Below are positions 25,995 through 40,700 of a DNA stretch of 64,000 bases, piece by piece. The stretch is taken from the NCBI GenBank assembly GCA_004764695.1, contig SMSO01000035.1, forward strand, positions 866,001 through 930,000. Reading direction: 5' to 3'. The stretch comes from Schizochytrium sp. TIO01. Lineage: Eukaryota; Sar; Bigyra; Thraustochytrida; Thraustochytriidae. A program made the position numbers and the translations under genes. Position 1 is the first letter of the stretch; every line of letters begins with the position of its first letter. Under the pieces are notes generated by a model that saw only the letters and a list, made by a program, of their open reading frames with translations, searched no databases and had not been told where the DNA came from.

Positions 25995-27713
25995 TCAGTC
26001 ATGCGACAAGCCATCAAGCCGCCGCATCTCACGTTTAATCTCGTCACTTAAACACCTCTCTGAGGATCGAAGGTTACTTAACCGAAATGTTGAATTCTTC
26101 ATATCGTGCGTGCTGTCTTGGTAGGCCTGCGCAAAAAATCATCAAAAGGAAGTCCAATATACATGTTAGTCCAGGTTCCTTGAAGGTTCATCATAAAGAC
26201 ATTTGGATAGTTAGCGTTGATGTTAGTTTACACGTACCCAGAGCGCATGCATAGCTCCACGAACTTTTGCAAAGGCTAATTCATGTGTTTTCTTAGCCTT
26301 TAACATTGCCTTTCTATCAGCTATCTGCTGGTCCGCCTCCACGCGATCATCGTCACCTTCGGCACAATTTATCTTATTCAAATACCTTGGAGTTCTGTCA
26401 ATGCGCTTCTGTTTCTTCTTGACAATTTTTTTTTTCCGTATCTTCTCTCTTGGAGATGCTTCTTTTGTTTGATGTTGTGCAAAAGGATGGCGACATAAAG
26501 GTGTGTCTTGACTTTTGGCACGACATGTTTGACTTCGAGATTTGCGGCATGGACGTTTATTGACCTCTTCATGATCTTGGGCTTCACAGAAGGAGGATGC
26601 AGAGATGACATGCGCCCCCCCCGGGCACCATGCCTTCGCTTGTACTTCTGCTCCGATAAACGCTGAGACTGTAGTGCTGAAATTCCCGCTTGTGCTGGTT
26701 GGCTTTTCAAGGCTTGATTCCAGTATGTCCAATACTGCATGTAAACTTTCGATCTCTGACATCTGAGCAGCACGTTCTTTTGATGCCTTCACCCGGAGTT
26801 TTTGGATGCGAAATGCACTGACTGCAGAATAACGTTTTGGCATTACCAAAGGTGGGCGAGGTTGTATTCCAGAAAACGCTCCTATGCCTCCCTGGAGGGA
26901 TCTGACCATGTCTTGGCCCTCAGGATGAGCATGGCTATCAGTAGTTTCTGGTTGCCGCTGTTCACTATCAATTTTGGCACCACGGCGATGCCGTCCCGCA
27001 GCCTTACGAAAATTCTCGTACGGGAAAAACTGGCTACAAAACAAACAAACTTTCACCTTGTCGTACATGCGTGAGAACTTATACTTATCAATGCTTGCCT
27101 CTAGTCCACGGTCTTGAACACGCGTTACTTTGTTAGATACTCCTTCTGTAGAGTTCATGTTTGTTGAATAAAACAAATGCTGATCAGCTTCTTTACCTTT
27201 GTCATTCATCTCCGTGAAAATACGACGAAGCTGCATCACACTGGAACGCAATTGTTCAGTCCCTAAAGAAGTCTCTGGAAAAATGTGTTCGCAAAGTGCA
27301 CAAGGAATGCGCCGAGGCGGCCGTTCTCTTGGCCCTTTAGGACATTTATACAGTGCTGCCGGCCGGGTGCTTTCTCTAAAAAGGTTTTCGTGCGCCCCAT
27401 CCACGTCAGATGATGAATCAGGGTTTGAGTTTAGACGAATATCACTGGAACGCTTACGAAGAACATAATCTATATCTCCTGCACCGGGCATACGATATGA
27501 GGTTTCCTCCATCGGAATTCTCACTTTTGTGTTTGACTTTTGTATTTTTCGGGTGCTGCTTGCGGCAACGAAGTCAACATGTACATTAGATTTACCACCT
27601 TGCCGAACCTTCAGCCAGTGTGCGTCATTGTCCTTTAAATCAAGATAGTTGCGCATGGCCTCCTCATGCTTGAAGTATACATGGGACCGCCCTGCGTCGT
27701 CTGGGCGAAACAT
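25995..27713 (-). CDS. Orphan protein with two CxxC-x(3)-F-x motifs, two exons
   Basis: I do not recognise the family. Exon 1 is 27713-26238. A donor GTACGT follows the codon for Trp492, a 111-bp intron ends in TTTTTTGCGCAG, and exon 2 (26126-25995) adds 43 codons in phase 0 ending SHD-stop, giving 535 aa. Without splicing the frame ends four codons later. Two similar Cys motifs stand out: C138-ALC-EHIFPE and C223-LFC-SQFFPY, each CxxC followed by an aromatic residue and FP, suggesting one zinc site built from two knuckles or a tandem duplication. The C-terminal third is Lys/Arg-rich (REKIRKKKIVKKKQKR), compatible with a nuclear signal. An in-frame TAG lies just before the ATG inside a TTTTTTAG sequence that could also be a splice acceptor, so an upstream 5' exon is possible. 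Confidence 0.65.
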
Positions 27714-28735
27714 TTCTTTCTTGCAACGCTGGCCCCAACTTCTCTAAAAAATGACAGCTTTAGGCAGCCTAAATATATACAATTATTCCCAGCCTTTCCG
27801 CCGTGACAACTTCTCCAAGAATTGCAAATCTAACCTTATCACATGAATATAAAACTAGCTAGCTTGTGAAAGTAAGATGAACGATTCACTATGCCTAGAG
27901 AAGCGGCTCGTAAACCAGCAGCAGGATTTCTCCGTCTCCGCGGCACCTGGGCCTAGGTCCGGCTATGCCTTGCTTTAAAATTGAGGCTGGTCCACCTTAC
28001 GCAAGGTCTTGTTATTGCAAGTCCTGCGATTGTAGCAATCCGCAGTTCGTAGCTCATGCCTTTAAGGTCGCTTCTATCGCAGGTACTATCCGACAAATCA
28101 CAAGTGCACACCTTATACCGGATGAATCACATGTCCCCGTAGAGTCCTCAGACTGCCAAAGGTGTGCGAGAGGGTGCGCAGATGGGGAAGCTAACGTATT
28201 TTCTTGGCTAGGTGATGCCTAATTTAAACTATAGGATAGACAAGAGAGGCCCAATTCTGCTGGTTCAATACTACTTAAGGTAGCTAGATACTGCAATTGC
28301 CGTAATTCATGGGCGCTGCAACGAAACCCTATGCCACCTTGTGACGTCCTGGCAAGCAGACCCTCAACAGAATCCCAGTGGTGTCGGAGCCTGCTGCACT
28401 GACCAGCGTCTTGTCTGGTTTCTGAGTGTCGCGGCCCTGGCGGGGAGAAGGGGACTGGAGCTGGTATTCACATCTACCTCGAGTACCGCCACCTCAGAGG
28501 ATAGACGCCCACCTTATCTCCTTTTTCATTAGATAAGACAAGCTTCTTGACCTCGAGGCATATTTTCCGGGAAAGAAAAGCCACACACCATCCATCTTCA
28601 TATTTGACATACTACTACAAACTTTTGGTGGTGCTCGGAAGGTGTTTCGAGCGAGGGGAAAGAATTGAACGAGTCGTCATAACTGAAAACTAAGATTTTA
28701 TCAGTTCATTGCTATAAATCTATTAATCATACAAA
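27714..28735. other. Divergent intergenic region between the CxxC orphan and the giant gene
   Basis: About 1 kb, presumably containing both promoters. A plus-strand frame at 27965-28222 (85 codons, Cys-rich start CYCKSCDCS) has a faint zinc-domain look but no flanking support, so I do not call it. The giant gene's ATG is preceded by an A/T-rich leader (tctattaatcatacaaa). Confidence 0.5.
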
Positions 28736-31700
28736 ATGGCAACATCTTCAAGCCGTGTAACCCATCTGTCATCTCGCTACAAGCGAGCATCGTGGCCCGT
28801 CACAGTGAGATCAGCAAAACTCCATCGCTTATTTTCGTACATAATTTTAGCGCTTCTCTATTATGCTGTGTTAGTTTTGGGCCAACCTACAAACTTGCCA
28901 ACAACAAGCCCTACAAGTTTGCCCACATCAATGCCTACCACAAGTCCAACCAGTGCACCATCTTCTAATCCAACAGATGCACCAACAACCCCGGACCCGA
29001 CGGCGGCACCAACAGATGCGCCAACAACCCCGGACCCGACGGCGGTACCAACAAATGCACCAACAACCCCAGATCCAACGATGGCACCAACAGATGCGCC
29101 AACAACCCCAGATCCAACGATGGCACCAACAGATGCGCCAACAACCCCGGATCCAACGTCTGCACCAACAATTGCGCCAACGACTGCCCCGACAGACTCG
29201 CCTACGTATGCTCCAACATCTGAGCCAAAACGTCTGTCTCTCTCTACAACTAGCTTGCCTGTTGTTGAGGGTGGCAAGAACCGCACCTACGTTATTACTT
29301 TGGATTACAACCCGGTGTGGGAAGGAGACCAGGTCTGTGTTAATATGACTGTATTGGGCCTAGACCCTGACGTTCGTGGTATTCATATCTTACCAAATGC
29401 CACATGCCTCACATCATACGGTGAACAACGAAGCATCGTTGTTTTTGTCGATAGAGATTTTGTGGAGCCAATCAATCTGCAGACATTCACCATTGAGCAT
29501 TCCAATCTTGATGAACCGGCAGTACTTACTGTCCCTATTATTAATGTAGACTATGCTTCTGTGTTAACCTCTGCAAGCTCGGGGTATGTTCAGCAAGGTG
29601 TTCTTGGCGGCGCAGGCGCTCAGAATGCGCAGTACAATATTACACTTGCAACCACCCCTCTTGAGGATGTAGTCATAGATCTAAGTGCAGATTCATCAAG
29701 CCTTGTTATAATCTCTCCTAGTACGCTAACCTTTGCTGCAAACGCAACGCCGACTCAGCAAATAATAACCATATCGGCAGCTGATGCAGAAACTGTCTAT
29801 GATGTAGATTCTGCCACAATTCGATTAAACCACGAAGTCACAAGTGCAGATACTAATTATGACGGTGCGTCTGTCACTGACTATATTGTGGCATGGAAGG
29901 GCGCCGACCATCCTCGTGTGACATTGTCCACCTCCTACCTTCAAGTTGTTGAGGGTTCATCAACTGTACGAACGTTCACAGTCAGACTAGATTTAGCTCC
30001 CAGTGATGGAACGGTCGGCGTTAGTTTAGACAGCTCTACACTGGCAGATGGTGCTGCTCTCACAATATCCCCATCCGAACTTAACTTCACAACTAGTAAC
30101 TATGCAACAGCACAAACTGTACAAGTGACATACAGCCGGGACTACGAGTATCGTGGTGCAACAACTATGCTATTTAATATCACAGCAACTATCACCGAAG
30201 GAAGTAGTGAACCATATGCTGATGCGCAGTACGTAGAGTTTTGGCCTGATTCGATCGTTGCTGTAGATGTAGAAGAAGTAGATCAAGCGGTAGTTTATAC
30301 TTCTGACACAAGTGGTTCGGTATATCAGGGTACTATTGGAGGTGCTGGTGCTATCAACATTTCCTACACGATAGGCCTTAGCAGTATTCCAGAAGAGGAT
30401 GTAATTGTTACTATTGCAGCAGACAAAGATGAACTTGTGACCATCTCTCCTAGCCAAATTACTTTCTCAGCTGGTGAGTTACCAAGCGCGAAAACTATTG
30501 TTGTGAGCGCAGCTGACGCAACGGTAATCGACGATGTGAGTTACGATGACGTGGTGTTGACATACACAGTCACGAGTGACGATATAGATTTTGATGGAGC
30601 AACAGTTGCAGGATTTTCTATCTCTTGGTACGGTGCAGCTAGACCAAAGGTAATTACATCTTTAGAATCAATAGACCTTACTGAAGGCTCATCGACCGGT
30701 GCTTCATTCACAGTGAAATTAGGTGCTCCGCCTAGTGATGGACCGGCCTTTGTCTCTTTATATTCTCAGACGCTTGAAGATGGGTCGATACTTAGCATTA
30801 CACCTGATGAGCTAGAGTTCTCTACATCGAACTGGAGTTCGCCACAAAGGGTTCAAGTAACATACCCTCTTGATCACTATGATCGCGGAGCAGATGAGTT
30901 TGCGTTCGAACTGTTTCTAGAGGTTCTCACCAACGCTAGTAGCCAACCCTACGCCCTCTCTGAGTATATTGTGTATTGGCCAACCGACGCTATTACCACG
31001 ACAGTGCGAGAGGCAGACCAAGCATCTGTTGTACTCTCTTCTGTCTTGGGGACTGTCCGCCAAGGTGTGATTGGTGGAGCTGGTGCTCTCAACGTACTGT
31101 ACACGATTGAGCTTACAAGTATTCCAACCGATAATGTTACCCTTAGCATCGAGCCTGACAATTCAACTCTTGTAACAGTGTCGCCCAGTTCTATTGTATT
31201 CCTGGCTGATGAGCTTCCGGAACCACAAACTATAACTGTTTCTGCTGCGGATGCAACTTTGGTGTATGACGTGAGTTCTGCTATACTTAATCTAGTCCAT
31301 TATGTAGAGAGCACGGATACTGTCTATGATAATATGTTTGTAAACAACTTCGTTGTTGATTGGTTCGGTGCGTCGCGCCCAAAAGTGATTGCCTCAGCAT
31401 CTGCTCTCGAGTTGCAGGAAGGATCCAACGCAGGAGCATCATTTACTATCAAGCTTGGTGTTGCGCCTAGTGATGGAGATGTAAAAATTGCACTTCAAAG
31501 TAGTCATTTACAAGATGATGCTACGCTCGTTATAGTACCATCGGAGATTGTCTTTTCGCTTTCGAATTGGAGCCTCGTACAGACTGTACGAGTAACTTAT
31601 CCACGAGACAATGAATATCGTGGCTCCGACGAAATGGAATTCTCTTTGGAAATAGTTATCGCAGAAGGAAGTAGTCAGCCATATCAGAACCAGACTTATG

Positions 31701-34700
31701 TGGTGTTCTCACCCGGACAAAATATTTCAGCCACAGTCTACGAAGTGGATGAGCCTGGGGTCATACTATCTACAGTATCAGGAACTGTCCAGCAAGGTGT
31801 GATTGGCGGTGCTGGTGCTGTTAGTGCCCAATATAGTATCTCACTTGCCAGTATCCCAGAAGGAAATGTTACAATCAGTATATCTGCAGACAAAGAATCG
31901 CTAGTTTCTATAAGTCCAAGCGAAATAACCTTTGCTGCTCAAACTACCCCAGCTGCACAAATGATCACGGTATCTGCTGTTGATTCTACGCAAATTTCCA
32001 ATGTCAGCTCTACAACTGTAGTGTTATCTCATACAGCACAGAGCTCTGATTCATACTACAATGGCATTGAGGTCTCGGATTATGTTGCAACATGGTATGG
32101 GGCTTCTCGTCCACGTGTTGTTTTATCACTGCAATCACTAGAAATTGTAGAAGGAGCCAATACTGTATCATTTATGAGTCTAAAGCTTGGAGTTGAACCT
32201 AGTAATGGCACAGTGAAAATTGACGTCGCTAGCTCGCTGCTTGACGATAGTATGCAGCTTACTCTTTCACCTACTTCTTTCACTTTTGGTGTTGATAACT
32301 ACACACAGGAGCAGGTTCTTCAAATTTCTTACCCAAGAGATTACGTCGATCGATCAGCAGCTAGCTTTCAGTTCAACATTGATTTTGAAGTTGGGGAAGG
32401 AAGCAGTCAGCCCTACACGGACCCACAATATGTGCAGTTTTGGCCATCTTCAATCGTCGTTGTGACTGTTGTTGAGGCTGACCAAGCAGCCATTGCAATG
32501 TCGTCGATTCGGGGCATAATCAATCAAGCTGACCTTAACGGTGCAGGGGGGATGAATTCTTCATACACCATTACGCTGGCAACTATCCCAGTGAATGACG
32601 TAACAATCACTCTTGTAGCAGACCAAGCTGAACTTGTAACAATAATTCCGAATATCTTAGTGTTCTCAGCAGAAGTGATGTCTGAACCCCAAACCATTAC
32701 AATATCAGCAGCTGACGCAACCCAGGTCTCGGACGAGAGCTTTGATGTAGTTGTTATCAATCATACTGTAACCAGTAATGATACAAACTATGATCAAGCT
32801 AGCATTTCGGATTATACAATAGACTGGTATGGTGCAGAACACCCACGTGTTGTTTTATCAGCGTCAACGATTGAGGTTATCGAGGGGACGAGTGTTGCAA
32901 CAACATTCTTTGTCAAGCTCGCACTGGCACCAACAATTAATGACGTTGTTATTGATGTCTCCAGTAATATTCTTGAAGATGGATCGACTCTTACATTAGC
33001 ACCTGCGCAGCTTACATTCTCTACGTCTAACTGGAACACTGAACAAAGTGTTCGTGTAACCTACAATGAAGACAATATCTATCGGGGCGCCGAAATTACA
33101 ACTTTTAATATAACACTTACTGTTGCTGAAGATAGCGGGTCACCATACAACGATGCCCAATATGTTCAATTCTGGCCCTCAGATATTGTTGCTGCCAATG
33201 TTTATGACGCAGATTTACCTGAGATTGTCTTGTCTGAACAGAGCGTCTATGTCACAGAGAATGGCCAAAACGCTGAGTACCAGATCGCCTTAAACTCTAT
33301 GCCAGAATCCGTAGTAACCATCAGCATTGCTTGGTCAAACACAGATCTGATAAATGTGGAACCTAGCAATTTCTCAATCCACCCAATAAATTGGACCGAA
33401 CCCCACACGATTCTAGTCTCTGCGCTTGAATCAGACGACGATAATGCCTATGACCTGTTATCTGCCATCACTATCTTGGAACATTCCGCAACAAGCAGCG
33501 ATCCTGACTATGATGGGGAAGATGCGCGCTTTTCACCTACGCACTATTTGATAGTGCGACGCTATGAAAATCCTGATGTGCCAAACTGTCCGGCCGGTAC
33601 TTATCTTCACACCATTGAGTGCATAGCGTGCCCTGCAGGCTTTGCTTGCTCTGGCGATAGCAACGACCCTGTGCCTTGTAAGCTTGGTTCATTTAGTATT
33701 TCTGGACAAACAGAATGCACTTTGTGTCCCGCTGGAAAGCAATGTCCGTCAACCTCTGCAAATACCATGGAGGATTGTGTTGACGGATCATACTCCGAGG
33801 TCGGCCAATCTAATTGCACGTTATGTCCTGCAGGATATATGTGTCCCGACACCAAAGCTGCAATTGTTCAGTCTTGCATTGCTGGAACGTACTCGGTAGG
33901 AGGGCAAACAAATTGTACAGCTTGTCCCGCTGGTTCAGCTTGTCCGTCTACCTTGGGTACAGGCATTTATCCTTGTTCCAGTGGAACCTACTCTTTAGCC
34001 AAAGCGACTATTTGTCAGGATTGCCCTGCAGGCTATGCATGCACAAGCACTGAACACCCCCCAACAGAAGCTGACAAATGTCAACCTGGATCCTACTCAG
34101 TCCTGGGCGCGTTTGCTTGTACCACGTGCCCGGCTGGATTTGCATGCCCAGATACGACAGCGGCCGAGAGGTATTCATGTGGGTTTAGTTCTTCAGCAAC
34201 TAATTTTACTTATTCCACAGCAGGCTCACCCATTTGCATAACCTGCCCTGCTGGGCAATCATGTACAGAAACAGGTACTCTGACAGATTGTGAAAGCGGG
34301 TCCTATTCTTTGCTTGGTGAAAGAGATTGCACTGACTGCCCAGAGGGCAGTTCGTGTAGTGTTACCAATGCCGCTCCAATCAAATGCTCGCCAGGGAACT
34401 ATCAAAGTTTAAGCGGACAAACAAAATGCGATCAATGTGAGGCTGGATCATATTGTCCCTATGCCGGAACTATAACACCAAGTACGTGCTCTGCAAATTC
34501 TTATAGTGATTCTGGCGCTTCAAATTGTACTGCTTGTCCTGCAGGATACTATTGCACGGTAGGATCGACAGTAGATACCTATCAAAAATGTGAAGAAGGC
34601 ACCTACTGCCCATCTGACGAAGGCATAAAAAACTGCCCTGCGGGAAAGTATGGTACAAAGACAGGCGCTACGTCAGAAGCGGATGGATGTGCATCATGCC

Positions 34701-37700
34701 CAGCAGGTTATTATTGTCTCGAAAAAACAACCGATACTTCCAAGCAGGAATGCGATCCAGGCTATTATTGTCTAGAAGAGACTGACACCAGAACCAAATA
34801 CCCTTGCCCAGCGGGAACGTATAATCCAGACTCTGGCGGTATGTCTGACTCAGACTGCCTTAGCACTCCAGCAGGGCACTATACCTACAGTGGATCATCT
34901 GAAATTAGTTTGTGCCCAGCAGGCTACTTCTGCGAAGATGGGGCAGACGGCCCACACAACAATCCATGTCCGGCCGGAACTTATAATAGCGCAACAGGAA
35001 AATCATCAGAAGATGACTGTGTCGTTTGTGAAAAAGGCTACTATTGCGATCAAGCGTCTACTGCAATGACCCTCTGCCCACAAGGAACTTATAACCCTTA
35101 TTCCGGGGTGGGTGGTAATTCAAGTTGTCTACCCTGCGAGAAAGGTTATGCATGTCCCCGCATGGGACTGTATAACTCCTACAGCTACAGCTGTGCACCA
35201 GGCTATTTCTGCCCCACGGGCTCTAAAAGTGTTACTGAAAGACCTTGCCCCGCAGGAACTTTCTCAGATGCGTACAATCTCTATCAAGCAAAGGACTGTG
35301 AGAATTGCCCTGCGGGAAAGGCGTGTGCTGAAGGAATTACTTCAAGCGAAGCCCTCGTGTGCAGCCCTGGTCATTATTGCCCGTTAGGTACACCAACACC
35401 AACTCAGCACGATTGCCCAGGGGGGACATATTCAAGTTCCTCTGGTCTCACCGCTGCCTCGGAGTGTACCACGTGCCCAGCTGGAAGGTATTGCGAGGGT
35501 GGTCTTTCCTATATTGGTGGTTCAGATGATGCTGATGGATATTGTGGTCTAGGATACTATTGCCCGCAAGGCACAATTTATTCAACTCAGTATGCATGCC
35601 CGGAGGGGACCTATTCTTCCAGTGCCTCTTTGGAATCCATGGATCAATGCACGGCATGTGACCTTGGTCATTATTGTGCGAACACTGCGATGACTTCTCC
35701 AACTGTGTGTTCGGGGGGGACCTACGCAAACGAAACAAGTCTAACAGCCTGCAAAACTTGCCCAGCTGGATATGAGTGTCCTGAGGGCACCGACGAGCCC
35801 GTTGCATGTTTGAAAGGTGAGTATTCGGCTTCTGGTCAAAGCGAGTGCTCCCCGTGCCTAGCCGGACATTATTGCTACCTACAAGCAACAACAGAAGCCG
35901 TCATGGAATCTCAAGCGTGTGCCGCTGGGCTTTGGTGCCCTGGTAGCGTTGATGTGGAGCCATCGCTCGAGGAATATGCATGCCCAGTGGCTCAGTATTG
36001 CGTCCAGGGAACTAGCGCCCCAGCCGAGTGCCCCCCGGGAACTTATAACAGTGTCACTGGGCAGAAGAACCAATCGGGCTGTAAAGCATGTGACGCGGGC
36101 TTCTACTGCCTTGCAAACTCATCCGCTGTGTCAGGAACGTGTGATCCTGGATACTACTGCCCTCAAGGCTCGTCCGGATCAACGCAGATCGCATGTCCAG
36201 CAAAAACGTACCGTAATCAAAGTCAAGGTGGGTCCCTTGATGATTGCTCAATATGCCCAAGTGGCTCCTACTGTACTCAAGCAAGCGTCAACCCTACCCT
36301 TTGTCCTCGTGGAAGCTATTGCCTCACGGCATCTTCTGCACCACAGTATTGCCCGATCGGCCGGTACAGCAATCGATCAGGCCTAATCAATGCCCAAGCG
36401 TGTTCCCCTTGCCCTGGAGGTTTCTATTGCGATTCCTCAGACCCGACAACTCCGACAGGGCTCTGCGAGGCAGGCTACTACTGCTTGGAAGGCTCATATA
36501 CCTCGACGCCAAACGCAGCAGGGACAAACTGGACACAAGTGCTGGACCCGTTTCAATTGGCATTGGTGTCCGGCAATATTGGTGACATCTGTCCCTTTGG
36601 TCACTATTGTGAGGAAGGGTCCTCCACACCTATAGCCTGTCCGAGTGGGACATTTTGTAATATCTTGGGCGCCAAGTCAATCGATGACTGTTCCGACTGT
36701 GTTGCTGGTCAATACTGTGCGGGCTCTGGAAACGAAGGACCTACTGGGGACTGCTATGCTGGATATTTCTGTCCAGCTGGATCTGCCTCCCCGGTGGAAG
36801 AAATCGCTCCGGCTGGTACATATGCACCTGAAGGCTCAAGTAAAGCTCTCGATTGTCCGTATGGAACATTCAATTCTGAAGTTGGCAAAGAAAACTGCAC
36901 CGCATGTCTTCCAGGCTATTATTGCAATAGTACAAAGCTCGAAACTGCCAAACTTTGTCCGCAGGGATCCTATTGCCCGTCAGGCTCTGTGATTCCCAAG
37001 CTCTGCCCAAAGGGCACCTACTCCAACATGACTCAGCTGACTGCGGTAGAAGATTGCACTCCGTGTGATGCAGGAAGTTATTGTGCGTCTAATGGTTTAA
37101 CTAAACCATCTGGGCTCTGCTCATCTGGGTATTACTGCACTCTTGCGTCTTCTATGCGTGAGCCCTCCAACAACGTTAGTTTTGGAAATGTCTGCCCTGC
37201 TGGATATTATTGTGAAGAAGGCTCTGCTTCTCCTGAACCATGCCCTCTTGGCACTTATGGAAATACCGAAAGGGCCAAAACGGTGAGTGATTGTAAGTCC
37301 TGTGAGCCGGGCAATTACTGTGGAGAGAGAGGCTTAACAGAACCTTCAGGCCCTTGCTCTGCTGGATACTTCTGCAATGGTACTGCCAGTATCGCAAGCC
37401 AGACACCTGATCTTATATGCCCAGAGGGCTACTACTGCCCTGCTGGCACAAGTCATCCTATCCGCTGTGAAGAAGGCTCCTATGCGCCTGATCAGGGCAT
37501 GGCTAGTTGTACCGTCTGCCCAGGTGGCTATTACTGTACGGGAATCGACACTACTCAGGCATTTCTCTGTCCCGAAGGCTCATATTGCCCTCCTGGCACC
37601 GGCGCTACGCCTCCGAAGTGTCCTCCAGGAACATTCAGCGACATACAGGGCCTGGCAAATATAACCTCTTGCAGTATCTGCCCGGCTGGAAATTTCTGTG

Positions 37701-40700
37701 AAAACTATGGGCTGCTAAACACATCAGGGGTCTGTGACGAGGGATACGTCTGTGACGCTGGAAGTATTACGCAATACGGAGGTGGAGTAACATGTTTAAA
37801 CACTGACAATCTCGAGCATGAGTGCCCCCGAGGATTCTATTGCATGTACGGTCGCACAATTAAGTGCCCAATTGCAACCTATAACCCAATATTGGGTCAG
37901 GCAACGCGAGAAAGTTGTAGGCCTTGTGAAGCAGGTTATTGGTGCTTTGATGAAGCAACTGCATACCAGACTGATTACCCCTGCCCGGTTGGTCATTATT
38001 GCGAATCCTCTACTGCCTTACCTATTCCGTGCCCTTCTGGAACCTACCGTGACATTGCTGGAGGAGCAAACTTTTCAGATTGCACAACGTGTCCACCAGG
38101 CAAGTACTGCCCTGGGGATGCAGCTCTCACTCCTCTTTTGAGTGAAAACAATGTCACTCATGTATACTGGAATGCGAGTTCTGGGTCAAGTTTTGCTTTG
38201 TCTTGTCCAGCGGGAACGTATTGCACGGGAGGGAATGTCGAGCCACAACTCTGCCCTATTGGGTATGGTGCTGCTGATCCAGAAATGAGTATTACGCGTG
38301 ACTCCATTGATTCCGCATGTATTCCTTGTCCTGCAGGGACAAGTGGTTCGGACCCATTGCGTCTCGAGTGTGTGACGTGTGATCCAGGTTATGTATGTGT
38401 AGACCGTGCGACCACCCCTACACCACTCGAATTGGACTTAGAAGGAGGATACATTTGTCCTGTTGGTTACTACTGCCCTGCAGGTACGCTTGAAGAAGTT
38501 CCTTGTCCACCAGGCTCGTACGCAAACGAAACTGGGGGGTACGATGTGACAGTAAACTGTCATGTATGTGCACGAAATACGTACAATGACCTCTGGGGCG
38601 CAAGTGGGTGCAAACCATGTGCATCGTCCTCCTCTTCCTCCTCTGGATCTCAGGAATGTACGTGCCAGGGTAGAAATCGTGCATTTGAACCAAGTACAGG
38701 AAAATGCCTTTGTATGCCTGGTTTTGAAGCATATGATCAAACGTCAGGATTTACCACAAAGGTGCCGACTGATGAAGATGGAACGGATGATTGTCAACCA
38801 ATCACATACAGTCGATGCAGTCTTGGCCAAGTTCTCAATGCGGATGGAGTTTGCGTTACTGAGGACGAGGAATGCGCCACAGAGTGCGCTGATTTGCTGG
38901 GCACAGGAAGATTAAGCACTGTATTAGGAGTCTGCGATTGCGATGGGTTATTACCCCTTGATCAGGTGTGCGGCTCTTCATGCAGAGGCAATGCAACATC
39001 TGGTCAGCTTGTAAGTGATACCTCAATCATTCAACTAAGTAATGGAAGCACGGTCAATCTAGAAGATTTCGACGGGTTTTACGGTGCTACCGCATGTAAT
39101 AATGCATCCTCATGCCCGGCATATGGGTGCATTTTCGGACTCGACGGGTCCTCTGCCTGTGATTACAATATTGCTAATATCCTTGATGGTACCTATGGGT
39201 CTCTTCGACGACGCCTGGTGACCACTTCTGATGATAGTACACCTGCAACTCAAATCACTCGTCCTGTAGTGTGTATCAATGTCGACAACACAATCATTTT
39301 CCGCCTGGAAGCAGAAAGTGACGATGCTGACCCTGCTTATCCTGTTTATAAGAAGGACTCACTTCTGAACACGAACGATGAATTTGATTATGGATACTTC
39401 AGATACTTAGAAGGAGCTGCATACGTGCGTGTTTTTGCGTTCACTTTCCAGGAAGCTGGTCTCTATGTATTTGGCTCCTCCCAAAACCTTGAATCGGAGC
39501 TTGTAATTTCTGTACAGGCTCGAGGTAGCACATGCCCAACTGAAGATACAATTATGCCTCGTTCAACTTCAACTTTGTTTTCACTTGGGGCCCGTCGAAG
39601 TGAGACAATTCTTTTGGAGCCCGATTGGTCTCTTCTTGGTGCACTTTTAGGCGGTATGGCAGGCCTTGTAAGCCTTCTTTTAGTTGTGGTTTTCTGCTTT
39701 CGTGAGTTTGCTCTTGGAACAGTTCGTATTACACCTAGATATCGCACCAAGAATAGTTTGGGCAATATCAAAAAGGTTCTCGCAAGCAAGTTCAAAATCA
39801 AGTCTAGAAGCGTTGCCCCCATTGCAAAAGCTTTCAAAGGGGGGGATACTGATCGTGAGGGTCTTACACCTCTGGGTACAGCACGTTGGGCAGAGGAGGA
39901 TATGGACCCTCGGGAACTTGTGGAGCGCTTGGTTTCAAATCACGAGGAAGTTAGCGATCACTTAAATCGACACGATGCCAAAGTTGAGAATCTGTTTGGC
40001 AATTTGCAAAAGGATTCGCTCGAGCTTAAGGCGCTACTGAACGCCATCAAAGAGGACGGGGTACGGACGATTGGGGCGACAACGGCAATTCACGAAACAA
40101 TTTCCAAGGCTGCACAGGGTGACACAGTAGAAGGAGGTGGAGAGGACAGCTTTTGGTCAACTCCTCGCAGTGAAGAGAACCTCGAAGGCTCACTGGATGA
40201 CATTCATCAACGTGAGCAAGAGCTACTAGAGAGGTCCTGGCAAGAGTCTGCTGAGCGGGAACTTGAAGAATTGAATAGCAAACTCGATGCTGAAGCTGAA
40301 GAAGCAATGCTAGAAGAGCAATTGAAGCATGAAGAGCAACTTGAGGAGATGGAACGTATGTTACTCGAGCGAGACGATATTTCTGAAGAAGAGCGCGAAC
40401 GTATTCTTCGGGATTTTGAAAGAGACCAAGAAATTCTTCGCGACACTCTTGACCTTGAAAAAAGACGTCAGCAAGAGGATCTGAAGAACCGGTTAGCAGA
40501 GAGAAACCTTCGCAGTTACCGTGCAACGAAGCGTCGCCAGCGATCAGAAAAGGCTGATGAAGTCACTTTGAAAACTACCATAGGGCAGGCAAGTGAGGAA
40601 GGTTCTGAAGGAGTTGGTATAACCAAGGAAGAGACCACCGAAGAGGCAGAGGTGCGAGAGAAGCGTGAAGCTAGAAAGAAAGAACAAGTGAGTAAGTTAC

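Noticed and set aside
27965-28222. 85-codon plus frame with CYCKSCDCS, faintly like a GFA zinc domain
   Set aside because: Too short, the downstream Cys pattern does not fit, no supporting exons.
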